Shown here piece after piece: positions 30,556 to 42,559 of a DNA stretch of 64,000 nucleotides. The notes below the pieces were generated by a model. That model made no database searches and had not been told where the DNA came from. It saw only the letters and a list, made by a program, of their open reading frames with translations. How positions within the stretch are numbered: the stretch's first letter is position 1; the number at the start of each line of letters is the position of its first letter. The stretch is from NCBI GenBank assembly GCA_905221605.1, contig CAJNDS010002496.1:164501-228500 (forward strand). Reading direction: 5' to 3'. Position numbers and translations under genes: made by a program. The stretch is from Symbiodinium natans (taxonomy: Eukaryota > Sar > Dinophyceae > Suessiales > Symbiodiniaceae).

Positions 30556-31650
30556 TAATCTGTAGATGTGTGGGCAAGTTGCTGTATGTAGCATGCAGTT
30601 AGAAGTGTGGCTGGAGGTACAGCGCAGATGTTGCGGTTCTTTTGGCTGAGCTGCTGAAGCTCATTTTTGCCGCAGCAATGCTGCCGCCGGAGGCCCCACG
30701 GAAACGAAGGCAACAAAGGCGCTCAAGCCTGCACCCGGTGCATTTGGCCTTGTTCAGGTACGGTCTGCTATGTCCGTCTCAGGGCGATGGCTTTATGCCA
30801 TTCCTGCTATGCTTTACACCTTGCAGAACCGTCTCGTGTCGGGAACTCAGCAAGCAAACAAGCAAGCCCAGTGAGTCCAGTTCAAGAACTGGGGCCAAAA
30901 CCAAGAGAGCAATCATGCCGTCAACCTGGTCATCGAATCTGGGTTTAGGTGACCATGTCAGTTAATTGTAAACGCTTGCGCGTGTCGCCTTGGCAGCTGG
31001 GCCGAAACCGGGGCGTGCACGTCGGCGCAGCTCGGAGTTTCCAGTTTGCACCAGGCTGCAGATGCAGAAAGTGGGTTTGGGGCATCGCGGAAAAAGAGCC
31101 GGAGAGCAGCCGACCCGTCAACTTGAAACCTTGGAACCCGTAGCGTAGGTATGCGTAGGTGAGCTTGGTAATGGCTGGCAGTGTCAGCAGGCTGTGCAGA
31201 TCTGTGCAGCACGTTCTGTGCACTTGTCGTCGGTACTCATGTGCCTGTTGCCAAGGAAAGTTCGTGTAGGGTGCTCGTGGGCGCGTTGTGAAGCGAAGCT
31301 TGGGTAGGGTGGTGGGAAGGCGTTGAAGCCGGGCTTTCCCACCTGCCCAGCAGTATGGGTCTGACAGACCCCAACGAGTCCCAGAGTTGGAAAACAAAAA
31401 AGGCATTCCAAATGCCAAGCAGCGGCTCTCTTCTTTTTTCAGCCTTCTGCCTCTGGGGAGCGACGGGCGGGCCCACCCCCGCAGCATCGGATTGGGACCA
31501 TGGTCTGCTTGTTCCCGCCGCCTGGGAGACCGAGGCGAATTCTACTGGAGTCCCCAAATCAGCTGCACATTCTGGCTTTCGAACTATGTCGTTTAAGATT
31601 CCTCACCTAGACCTTTCTTTAGTAGAACAAGAAGCATTCTTGGGGCTTAG
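30556..31650 (+). other. Region without a convincing gene
   Basis: Both strands have open frames of 60-180 codons, but none shows a domain or consistent codon character. Composition is ordinary. Confidence 0.4.
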
Positions 31651-31654
31651 CTTG

Positions 31655-32360
31655 GCAGGCAGAGGGGGGGGGAGGTTTTTTTTTCAGGGAAGGGGGGAGG
31701 GGCCGGGGGGGGGGGAGCAAAAGGGGACCACAAGCAGATGGCCCAAAGACCCGACAAGAAGGACACAAAAGACCCACAACAGAATAAGCAGGAAAAATAG
31801 GGGACCACAAGCAGATGGCCCGAAGACTTTAGGGTTTAGGGTTTAGGGGGCCCCAAAAGACCCGCACCAGCCGGCACGGAGACCCTGCAACAGGGAGGGG
31901 GGGTTTATTCAGGCGGGTCAGGGGAACGGAACCGGCAAGGGGGGGGGTGGGGTCAAGAAAAAGAAGGACCGCAAACCGAGCAAAGGCCCCACAAGCAGAT
32001 GGCCCGAAGACCCAACAACAGGGGCAAAAAAGACCCACAACGGGGGCCAAAAGGACCCGCAACAGACGGCACGGAGACCCTGCAGCAGGGGAAGGGTTTT
32101 TTTCAGGGAAGGTGGGGAGGAGAAGGACTGGAAACGGAGAAAAAGGGGACCACAAGCGGATGGCCCGAAGACCCGACAGCAGGGACAAAAACGACCCACA
32201 ACCGAATAAGCAGGAAAAATAGGGGACCACAAGCAGATGGCCCGAAGACCCAACAGTTGGAGCCAACGAGGAGAAGGACCGGAAACTGAGCAAAAGGGGA
32301 CCACAAGCAGAGGGCCTGAAGACCCGACAACAGGGGAAAAACAATTAACCCGCAACAGGC
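31655..32360 (+). repeat. Degenerate tandem repeat family 1
   Basis: The phrase GGGACCACAAGCAGATGGCC followed by GAAGACCC recurs at about 31725, 31800, 31989, 32147, 32222 and 32298. A second phrase, CCTGCAACAGGG / CCTGCAGCAGGGG with TTTTTTTCAGGGAAGG, recurs between copies. The units form a higher-order, imperfect array. Long minus-strand frames through it are repeat artefacts. Confidence 0.8.
31828..31848 (+). repeat. Three perfect TTTAGGG units (telomere-type)
   Basis: TTTAGGG repeats three times without error inside tandem family 1. TTTAGGG is the telomere repeat of plants and of the dinoflagellates I know of. This is an interstitial tract, perhaps left by break repair. Confidence 0.85.
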
Positions 32361-32444
32361 GCATTGTGTTTGCAAATGGGGGGGCGGCCCCCCCACCCCC
32401 CCCCCCAACCCCTGCTTTTTGAAGGCCTTCCTAGCTTGCTTCAA

Positions 32445-32865
32445 AGCGACCTGTATCTGGAACGGGTGCAAACAGAAGCCGTACGTGTAGAGCAAAAGAG
32501 ACTCAGAATGGGAGAACAAGTAGGAAAGAAACCCTACGCGTGGAACGGGTGACCCAAAACGGGGGCAGAAACAGACCCTGTAAGTGGAACGGGGGCAAAA
32601 AGAGACCCTGTGCGTAGAACAGGTGCAAAGAGGACCCAAAACAGGGACAAAAAAGACCCTCCTATACGTGGAACGGGTGCAAAAGGGACCCAAAAAACGG
32701 GGGGCCAAAAAAGATTCTATAGGGGGGGCAAAAAAGACCCCATAATGGAACGGGTGCAAATGGACCCAAAACCTCAGATCAGGGGGCACAAAAGACCCTA
32801 TATGTGGAAGGGGTGCAAAAGGGACCCAAAACAGGGGCAAAAAAAACCAAGCCCCACCACGAGAC
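32445..32865 (+). repeat. Degenerate tandem repeat family 2
   Basis: Units of about 50-70 bp contain GTGGAACGGGTGCAAA and AGGGACCCAAAACAGGGGC, with AAAAAAGACCC between. At least seven copies are visible. It follows family 1 after a G/C homopolymer-rich junction (32378-32412). No gene is implied. Confidence 0.8.
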
Positions 32866-34485
32866 TTGACCTGATGTCTGCGCATAGTTGCCTTCTGCCA
32901 GGTTTGAGGCTTTACAAAGAATATCGCCTCCCGAATACCAGCTGCTGAACAACATGAAGCTCTTCACCACCTCGCTTGTGTTTCGCGTCGACACTTTGTC
33001 AGCAATAACCAGGTCCGTTTCGGTCGTAGCCTCATTTAGCCAAGGTCATGCAACGACAGCTTCGGGTATTGCAGTGGAAGCTTTGGCTCTCTTGGATTAG
33101 CTTTCGCTTTCGCTTTTGCTTGGGGCCTCGCTCGGCCTTGGCCTTGAAAAATGTGGTCGGCCTGGGCGTGTGCTGGATATTCTGAGTTCCGAGGATGGCA
33201 CTTGTCCTCTTGGTCCTCGGTGCGGTGCCAAGACACAGCTTGAACAGGCCCCAAGGCCCTGAATAGGGTCTGGCAGAATCGTGAAGGGGGAGCACCTGAC
33301 CTTTGGCAAATCTTGCCAAGGCATGGCCTTGGCCACGGCCCCTTGTGGAGACGGCAGGGATCCTACAGTCCAGGCCCGCGTGGCACGCTGTGTGGAGAGA
33401 GAGAGAGAGAGAGCGCTTGGACGAGCTGCGGGGACTGGTGCAGTTGCGGAACGCTTGGAGGCCAACCGTTCGGATGTTTGGATGGGTGTTGCGATCATGC
33501 TGGCCGTGTCGTGGCGCCCGACTTTGAACGTGTTGCCAGTGCTGCATTTCTCGCTTGGATGAAGTGCTGTCTTCGGGCTGTGCAGGGGCTGTGTCAATGA
33601 ACAGGGTCAGGGATGAGGCAATTTTGATGCCCTCGACAGAACTGATTTGTCTGAAGTTTTTCTGGTGCCTGTGGCCAGCTTTCAAGGATGGAATCCAGGA
33701 TGACCGACATTTCATCCTTACCCTTTCTGTGCTTGACTTGCCATCCTTCAAAACCCTCGCTACAGCGCTCAGCAGTGGGGCTGCCTTTCTTTGCCTTCCT
33801 TCTCCCGTCTCTGGTACAACCCATGATCTAGATTCAGGTCACACCCCGACATGCCATTGCTAGTAGAGTTCCTCAAGGATGGAGAAGCGTCGGGGTTTGA
33901 TACTTCTCGTTCATGTGCGGCTTCTTCATGCTCTGCTTCTTAAGCCGATGTCAGTGTCGAGTGCAAGCAGAGGCTGAGGCCATTACCGTTGCAATGGCCT
34001 GATGCTGTGGCATTTTCGAAATGTTTTTGAAGCGCCGCGGGGGGGGGGCTAGCCGGCGGCGGCACATTTGCCGGGAGTGAGCTGGGCTACTGGTGTGTCG
34101 GGGTGCGCCAAATAATGGCCTGTCCTTGGATCGGCGCAAACGTTGCAAAGGCCTCTGCAGACGGTTTTGGCTGATGACACTCGCCCTTCGAGTTCAGGCT
34201 GTTGCCCGCGTTCGTTTGCGACACTTGAGCGATGGAGCACATTGCCGAGGTGCTCAGCATTAGCTGGGGTTCTCAATGAGTGGCTCATCAAGAGAAGTGC
34301 AAGCGTACTGGAGGCACATTTTGGGGATCAGCAATAGAAAGTATAGGCAAGTGCAACAGCCACCATGATGAAACCTGAGAGGCCAACATATGGCTTTATG
34401 GATTCGGTGTGGTTGCCGCAGTTTTTCAACTCTGGGCAATGGACGGTTCCCAGGCTGCAAAAGCTGCAAAGGCTCAACCGATTAC
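32866..34485 (+). other. Region without a convincing gene
   Basis: Open frames on both strands (up to 239 codons on the minus strand at 33032-33751) overlap and lack domains. A (GA)n block lies at about 33393-33412 and a run of ten G at about 34039-34048. Confidence 0.4.
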
Positions 34486-34488
34486 ATT

Positions 34489-34535
34489 GTGAAAGCATGT
34501 GAAAGCATGTGAAAGCATGTGAAAGCATGTGAAAG
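34489..34535 (+). repeat. 10-bp tandem repeat, about five copies
   Basis: CATGTGAAAG is repeated head to tail, ending in GTGAAAGCAGCA. The copies are perfect, so the expansion is recent. Confidence 0.95.
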
Positions 34536-34740
34536 CAGCACTGTCAGGCACGGGCGTCCATGATGCCCTCAGTGGCTTCACATCGCTGCTGCCCTGGAGT
34601 GCCGTTCGGCTGCAATCCGCAAATTTCGGATGCTTGCCACATGAAGACGGCAAAGTGTGCTTGCAAGCGAGGTTGTGGTGTGCAACGCCATCCTCGGCCA
34701 GTCCATTGCCTTTCTTTTCAAGCTGCTTGGTTCAGCAAAA

Positions 34741-35532
<792 letters not shown>

Positions 35533-35823
35533 AGCCGGCCCCCACCCCCGCCCGCCGGCCTGCACACTCGCACGCACGTGGTTCTAGTCAGTCAACTGTT
35601 TAGTGATTCTAGTGTTCATGTGGTTGATCCCGTTGGATTCCCAAACTCGATTGTGTTTCTCTGTCGTTCCAAGCAGATTTGCTTACACAATTCTCCGGAA
35701 GAAAAGCATTCAAGAGCGGCACCCAGCATCATTAGCATCTGAGACAAGAGCATGCCCACACGAAACGCGAACAGACTGGGGACTAGAATCGACATACTCC
35801 TGCTCCTTGGGCTCGCTGACGCT

Positions 35824-35960
35824 GTTGTTGTTGATGTTGTTGCTTGTTGTGGCTTGGTGTTGCTTGTTGTTGCTTGTTGTTGTTTGCTGTTGTTTGTTGT
35901 TGTTTGTTGCTGTTTGTTGTTGCTTGTTGTCGTTTGTTGATGTTGCTTGTTGTGGATTGT
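35824..35960 (+). repeat. (TTG)n-rich imperfect array
   Basis: Repeats of GTTGTTGTT(T/G)GCTG-type text. The minus-strand Gln/Asn-rich translation is an artefact. Confidence 0.85.
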
Positions 35961-36112
35961 GTTTTTTTCGTTGAAGCCGCATATTGTTACATGCTGAGTC
36001 GTTTCCAGAGGGCGGGAACCCAACCATGTGAATGGACTGGGGCCCTTTTAAAAAGGTTCGACAATGCCGCTGCTTTGGAGTGCGAACTCCTGAAGGGTTC
36101 AGCGGTGGATCT

Positions 36113-36290
36113 GCCGGTTTGTTTGTTTTGTTTGTTTGTTTGTTTGCCACGCGAATGCTGAGATATGCTCACTGTAGCACAGAGTACGCACAGCGTCAAG
36201 GTCAAAATGTTTGTTTGTTTGCTTGTTTGTTGGTTTGTTGGTTTGTTGCTTGTGTGCTTGTTTGTTTGGTGTGCTTGTTGGTTTGTTTAA
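36113..36290 (+). repeat. (TTTG)n arrays, first cluster
   Basis: Two blocks of TTTG repeats (36115-36150 and 36205-36290) flank about 55 bp of unique sequence. Interruptions are TTGG and TTGC units. Confidence 0.9.
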
Positions 36291-36375
36291 TTTTAACGCT
36301 ACGCGACCCGCCTCGGCCCGGCCCAGCGCATCCGCGTGAGCATGGTGATTCCGCAGCGCCCAAGTCGCTGGACCC

Positions 36376-36530
36376 CAAGCAATAAGGGTTGGGTTGAAGG
36401 TTGAGGGTTGAGGGTTCCGGGTTTATGGTTTGGGGTTTGGGGTTGAGGGTTAGTTTAGGGGTTAAGGTTCACGCTTTGGGGTTGAGGGTTTTTTTGGGTT
36501 TAGGGTTCGGCTTGGAGTGATCGTAGGGTT
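36376..36530 (+). repeat. Degenerate telomere-like tract
   Basis: Units resembling TTTAGGG (GGTTGAGGGTT, GGTTTGGGGTT, GGGTTTAGGGTT) run for about 150 bp with many substitutions. Directly downstream is a G-run-rich block (about 36565-36675) that could form G-quadruplexes. Confidence 0.7.
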
Positions 36531-36863
36531 GAGCCAGGCCCCTTAAGGTTTAAGGCGACTCCGGCAGGGTGGGGGGGATGGGGGAGGTGGGGTGGGGGGA
36601 AGGGGAGGGGGGTAGGGGGGGGGGGGTGGGGTGTAGGGCGGGGCAGGGGGGGGGAGGGGGGGGGAAGGAACGGGCGGGGGGCCCTGCTGGGAGGGGCTTC
36701 AACTGCCTCTGGTCCTGGCGAACCGTCCGCTTGCGGACCCCGGTTTCCCAGGGGGGGTACCCATTTGAGGCCAAAAAAAGGGGTCCGAAAAAGGGCTTGG
36801 GGTGTGGGGGGAGGATTTGGAGGGGGGTGCCTGTTCTGACAACCTATACACCTCCGGCCCGAG

Positions 36864-37165
36864 GCCTCGGCGGATTTGTTTGTTTGTTTGTTTGTTTGTT
36901 TGTTTGTTTGTTTGTTTGTTGGTTTGTTGGTTTATTGGTTTATTGGTTTGTTGGTTTGTTTGTTTGTTTGTTGTTTGTTTGCTTGTTTGTTTGGTGTGCT
37001 TGTTGTGTTTGATTTGTTTGTTTGTTTGTTTGTTTGTTTGTTTGTTTGTTTGTTTGTTTGTTTGTTTGTTTGTTTGTTTGTTTGTTTGTTTGTTTGTTGT
37101 GTGTTGCCGTTAGTTAGATAGCTAGTTTGTTTGGTTGTTTGATTTGTTTGCTTGTTTGTTTGATT
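36864..37165 (+). repeat. (TTTG)n arrays, second cluster
   Basis: Long perfect TTTG runs (36874-36918 and 37012-37098) with TTGG, TTAT and TTGC variants between. Apparent 80-150-codon Cys/Leu/Phe/Val frames are microsatellite artefacts. Confidence 0.95.
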
Positions 37166-37534
37166 GTTTGATGTTTAGTTTAGTTTTGTCGTCGTCGTCG
37201 TCGTTCTCATCCATACCAGCCAGCCACCATACGGACCTCGGGGGTCCCGGAACCCTTTTTTTGTCCTGTTATGATTGTGCGTTCTGATCTCCATTATCTT
37301 GGACTGGAGACATTACTGCCCAAGTTTGTTTCAGCCAGGACTTAGTTACTATGTTGTTTGTCTATACACATGCGCACATGCACGCGCGCAAACCCGACAA
37401 ACAAGTAGATGCTTACACACACATATGTACACATGCACGTGCGCATTCAGGAGCAAACTCAGTATATATGAGAGGTCGAGTCACACTGCAGGTATGCGGA
37501 TTCCATTGTGAAGCTTTATGCCGTGAGTGCCGTC

Positions 37535-37800
37535 GTCGCCTCAATGCACTGTTCGTATTACTTCGTGCTTGCTGGAACTTTGGGGACCCCAGTGCGCTGA
37601 AGGCTATGGCCTTTACAGCTTTGTTCTCCGCAATCTTCCTTGACTTTAGCATGGGCTTTCACAACGCTGCTGGCTACCTCGTCAGCTTTTTCTCAATGTG
37701 CCTGTACTATGCGCCAAACGAAGTGTTGCTCTCGACTGACGTGGAATTCATAAAGCAAGTCACAGCAGCATCTGAAGCCAAGACGGACAAGGCCAAGTAA
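37535..37800 (+). CDS. Terminal exon of a small membrane protein, unknown
   Basis: The last 80 codons before TAA 37798-37800 encode two likely membrane spans (ALKAMAFTALFSAIFLDF and AAGYLVSFFSMCLYYA), a short loop, and a charged tail (AASEAKTDKAK). Upstream sequence in the frame is CA-microsatellite-derived and probably non-coding, so the exon start is uncertain, near 37535. The family is not recognised. Confidence 0.4.
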
Positions 37801-38429
37801 GCAGAAGTTCAAGATTCAGTTCGTGGCAAGTATTCCCAGACTTACCAGGCCAACATGGAGGTGCCGGAGATAGGCTCCCACAGCGCATTGTGCTCGGCAA
37901 GCAAGAGGAACTAAGAGGAAGGAGGCGTGCCGGGATGTGCCGCGTCGCGGAAAACCTCGTCTTGTGATCGGGGACGCGGTCCCAAAGTGGGCGTTTGCAA
38001 ATCGTTGTCACGGGCAATCGAAAAAGTGTTGCCATGGTTGACCCAAAGTTGTCCTTGTCAATCCTTGTCACATTGTTGCCTGGTGAAGTCCCATAGTATT
38101 CCTATAGTTCAGACGTGTCTCTCTTAGCATGTGAGTGGCTCCGCAAGCGATTCTGGGCTCAAACTGAAGTCCGACTTTGAATTCGGGCTGCTCCTGGGGC
38201 GATCCTGCCGGACGATGAACTATCCCGTCTACGCTGGCGAGATCGACAATGGTACCGTCGTGCAGCCAGCACAAAGCACAGAGGTGAAGCAGCATGCCCA
38301 GGCCGGCGCTTAACATCAGACTTGCGCACAGTGTTTCGCATGTGTTTCGCGTTCTGAGCTGGCCTGCAGGCAAGCGACCTTCCACAAGGACATACCCTGA
38401 AGCTCTCCGAGCACTTGTCTGCTTCATTG

Positions 38430-40411
38430 TTGGGACCACCACCAGGGCTTGAGACTTCTTTGCCAACTCTCTTGTCTGGCAAGGCCAAGGTGAGGCGACC
38501 CAGAAAGGAGGCAGATTCAAAAGGCTCCAAAGTGGCTTGCCTGATCCGCACGAAAGAAGGTGCACAAGCAATATGTGCACAGCTTGCGAGTCTGCAAGCA
38601 CCCTACCACAGCAGCTTTCGCTCGGAGTTGGTTGCGTCCTTGTTGCCAGACTTGCCAAGCTTGGCCTGTGATCCACACGCCTCGCAAGTAATTCTGCAGA
38701 TCTTCACAGTTGATGACGACGTGAGCCTGGAGCTGTGCAAGAGAAGTGTCCGGCGCCTTCGTGGCTCTTTTCTGAAGTTGACCAAGGCACCAGCTTTTTG
38801 AGCACTTTCAGCTTGTTTTCAAGAGAACACTGTGACCCCACGTCCCTGCAGGACAAGCATGGATGCTGGGTTGTACAGCAGCTACTTCAACGAGTACCAG
38901 CGGAACTTCATGCTTTTCTTGCCTTCGAGTTGCGGGGAAAAGTTCTGGCCTGCAGCCAGCATTTACATGGAAACTTTGTTTTGCAAAGATGCGTGGAACT
39001 GCTGAGCCACAATGATGTGGGGTTCATCGTGGAAGAGCTCAAGAACCACGCAGTGGACGCCGCATCGCACATCTACTCCTGCCGTGTCTTGCAGCGCATC
39101 ATTGAGCACTGCCCACACGACAGCCCGGGCATGACCGAACTCCTTGACAACCTTCTTATCAGCAGTGAGAGGCTGCAAAAGCTGGTCATGGATCCCTAGC
39201 CGCAAGTTTAGACTCTGTGTAAGTTGTGCATGTGCGATGCCGGCATGTCACCATGCTGCACAGTTCTCGCCACCGCTTCTTATTCTTCGCTTGGGTCGGA
39301 GGCTTGCCTTCCCCCTTGGTCTCTTTTTGTCTGCTGTTTTAGTTCCCTTTGGTGGGAATGTCAGGTTTTTCCGAGGCTCGTCTTTCTTTGTCTGTGTGTC
39401 TTCTGAGGCTCTCTTAGTGTCCCCTGTCTACTGGAACGTTGTGGTTGTGGGCATGTCACGCCAGAGTGAGCGGTGTGGCAGTTGCTTGCGTTGATGTTTC
39501 CCCGACCAGCCTTACCGGGTATGTGCCAGCCATTCAATCCTTGTCCTGAGTCGATGTGGCAGTCCGGGCAGTCCAAACGTGTGGATCCCAAGCTTCGAAA
39601 AACATCTCATGCAAAACGAAGCGTACAAACACACAAATCGGCAAGCTCCACTGTGATATCGGTCAATAAGAAATCAGCAAGAGCATCAAGTTCCATCATC
39701 TGAGGATCCCTACGGCAACAATGTTCTTCGTGCAGTCCTTGCGCGTGGAAGAGCGGTGCATTTAAAACTCATTGCCAAGCTATTCGCTGATGAGTGCAAC
39801 ATACTGGCATATGCACGTAATCGACACTCCAGCCTGGTGCTGGAGAGGCTTTTGGAGGCCATGACGGGAGAGTTTCGGCGCGAACTACAGGAGGAAAGAG
39901 ATGCCCTGATGATCGCACTCCTTGGAGACGACACATCCAATCCTCCCTTCACGCAAATGGCTTTGGACCGTTTCGGAAGCTCGGAGTACTCTAGCATTTC
40001 TTCTGCATTCCTTTCTTTTGTCTCGAAACAATTCGGAACCAACGAGCGCTTAGCAGCGATCACCCCAACAGCAGAGCGTAGTCGGCGCATGTCGGCGCTT
40101 GTGCCTTTCAATCTCTCAGTAAAGGTTGTTGGGGGCTCAAGGGGTACGTGTTATGCAACCAACAAGCTCCCTCAGGAAACTACATCGCACAGAGGGCCAT
40201 TGAAGACTGCCACGGCCGGGAGCAACAAAGAATTCTCCACTTGCTGAGTGCGTTGGGTCCAAAGCTTCGTCGTGCTGTCAATGGACGGCACATTCTACAG
40301 GCAGCGCGAAGACGGTTCGGCTCGCAACTTTCCTTTCATGTCCCAGTGGCTTCAGATCCACTCTCGCAGTGCCCCAGTGCAGCCTTGCACTCCGCAGATC
40401 GTACAGACTAA
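38430..40411 (+). CDS. Pumilio-family (PUF) RNA-binding protein, multi-exon
   Basis: Four exons encode PUF repeats. Exon a (about 38430-38785) has a basic lead and repeat ACDPHASQVILQIF. Exon b (from 38850 after CCTGCAG to about 39190) has KHGCWVVQQLLQ, HGNFVLQRCVE and IYSCRVLQRII. Exon c (about 39700-40020) has YGNNVLRAVL and RHSSLVLERLLE. Exon d (about 40155 to TAA 40409-40411) has SGNYIAQRAIEDC and NGRHILQAARRRFG. PUF repeats each read one RNA base; these proteins bind 3' UTRs to repress or localise mRNAs in the cytoplasm. The repeats appear in the canonical order, with Ser/Glu next to last (reads G). The start codon is not identified and probably lies in an upstream exon. Confidence 0.75.
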
Positions 40412-42555
40412 TTCAAATTGTACAATTTGGACATATTTGGACAGCCCTGCGACAACCTCGCACTGTGGGGTTTGCAGGGCATCTGAGGCTCTTTGTGCAG
40501 CCGTCTCAGAAAGGGCCATGCAGAGGAGACGTGAGCGTCTTGCCAGTAAGAAGCTGATCTTGCGTCTCGGTGCTTGGCTTCAGCCTATTGTGCCAGAGGC
40601 TTAGTAGATTGGAGTGGCTCACACGACCTTGAACCCTTGAACCCGATGTGTCGCGCACGAAGCTAAGGTCTGAAGCAATCTGGTGATTCAACGGTGATTC
40701 AGTGTCGCCTGGAAATCGCCCAATACTTTGAATTCGATCCCTCCATATCTGGAGGAACAGAATGCTTTTCCTGAAAGTGGAAAAGCACTACAGCACTGTG
40801 CCGTAGAAGAGCTCGTAGACTCGTAGAAGAGTGGGGGGGGGATTATCTGACATGTACAGACCGCTGCAGAACTGCAGCCCAAAGCCTCAGACACCCCAAA
40901 CTTTTCAAAGTTTTCAAAAGTCTGAAAGCAAGTCCGACGAAGCTTTGCAAAACAGTGAAATGCTTGGTGCCTCTGTACATGACTTGGCACAGAGCCTCAA
41001 ACAAAACACATACCCGTGCAGCCGGCAACAGTTTGGCTTGGCGAAGCGTTATCGCCACGGTGTGGGGCACCTGTGGCATTAAAGCAAATGCCTGGCGCGT
41101 TGCAGGGAGAGGCATCAATGAGTTTGATTTGATCGTAGCTGAAGCATGTCGAGAGTGCAGGCGTCGGAGGCTGCGAGGGAGGCCACAAGGCGAGGGGCGT
41201 TGTTTCGATTCTCTGTCTTGCCGGGTGGGAGATCGGACTAGTATCTTGGATGGTCTGTGCGGTGTGTGTAGAAGTCTTCGACAGCTCGCACCCTGGGGAA
41301 CAACGGCAGCACCCACATCCTAGCTGGAAAAGAGCCAAGATGCCCTGACGTCGAGCGTCCCCTCACTGGCAGAAGAACACCTTGCACTCATGGACCTGTG
41401 GTCCGATCCCCATGACTCCACTCATCTCCTCTCGCTTTCTTCTCATTCTTCTCTCCCTGGCCATGGGACTAGGAGCATCACAGGAGCATCAGCTGGAAGA
41501 GGACCTTTCACACCAGGGCATTTTTGGCATGAGCAATGGGGCCTCGTCCGGCCTCAGGGCCGGGGATCGTGAGCATCATCCGGAAGACCCTATCACATCC
41601 TCAGGACCAACCGAACTTCTCAGCGCCGCGGAGACTAGGAGCCTTTGAGGTTCTAGACTGCTTCTGCAAATCTATTCGGAGTGTTGCTTGAAACTGTGCA
41701 CGAGATGTGATGCACTTCTGCATAGTTTCCGAGCCAGTTACCTGAGTTGCAAGAGTGCCTTGTACTTTGCGCGGTCAAGGTTGTTCTAAGTCTACAACCC
41801 TGGTAAGTCTTGCGATCATGTCAGCAATCATGAAAGACAGGCTCGTGTCACCGTGTCAGCAGTTCCGATCACTGGCAACACATCCACTTCCCACTATGAA
41901 ACTTTTCGCTCAGCAACTTCAAGTGTTTTCGTGTTTCAACTTGCGTGAGGAAGTGTTTTTGCACCTTGTGTCCACATGTTCAGGGAAAAATGCTGGGGAT
42001 TGCTGGGTCGACATCGGAAAGACCGAAAGTGATCACCAGCGAATGTGCTGCAGTTCCGAAAGCCATAACGCCATGTGCCATATCCATGTAGAGCTTTAGC
42101 TCTCAATCGCGGTAAGTTTGGCTTGACTGTTTGCTTTGTTTGGGGTAAACCCGAAAAGCCCTAAGCATTAAGGTCCCTCTGCGTATGACATATCGATTTT
42201 ATCTACAAAGCCTTAAACCCCAAACAGCCTACCCTGCACCCTCCCGCCCACCTCACAACAAGAAAGAGGCAACATAAGGAAACGACACATTTACCTTTTA
42301 AGAAATCCATCCAGTCCCACAGAGACTTGGTTTCCGAAATTGTAACACAAGGCTGGTGACTCAGCAGATGATGCTGTCACCTACGCCACCCCCGCAGCAG
42401 CCTGACTTGTTCCTGCTTGAATGTCCATAATGGAGACAGTGGCATGAGGTAGGAGGGAATGCGTGAAGGCTCTCTGCATTGACGTCATCTCCTTCTGCAA
42501 AGGTGTTTCTGCATTTGCAGGTTCAAGCTCTGAATGCTCTGCTTTTGCCTTCCTG
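40412..42555 (+). other. Intergenic region; possible short secreted ORF at 41412-41648
   Basis: No firm gene. ATG 41412 opens a 78-codon frame that starts like a signal peptide (PLISSRFLLILLSLAMGLGA) and then becomes polar; it could be a small secreted protein or a first exon. A complementary telomere-like stretch (ACCCGAAAAGCCCTAAGC, CCTTAAACCCC) lies at about 42150-42225. Confidence 0.3.
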
Positions 42556-42559
42556 GTGA

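Noticed and set aside
30261-30716. ORFs with HACM, YVCM or YIHT repeats
   Set aside because: Microsatellite translation on both strands.
31829-32885. 171- and 260-codon minus-strand ORFs
   Set aside because: They lie in degenerate tandem repeats and their protein is repetitive (PSACGP-like units).
33032-33751. 239-codon minus-strand ORF
   Set aside because: Overlaps plus-strand ORFs of similar quality, low-complexity composition, no domain; probably chance at this GC content.
36802-37121. ORFs rich in Cys, Leu, Phe and Val
   Set aside because: They come entirely from TTTG repeats.
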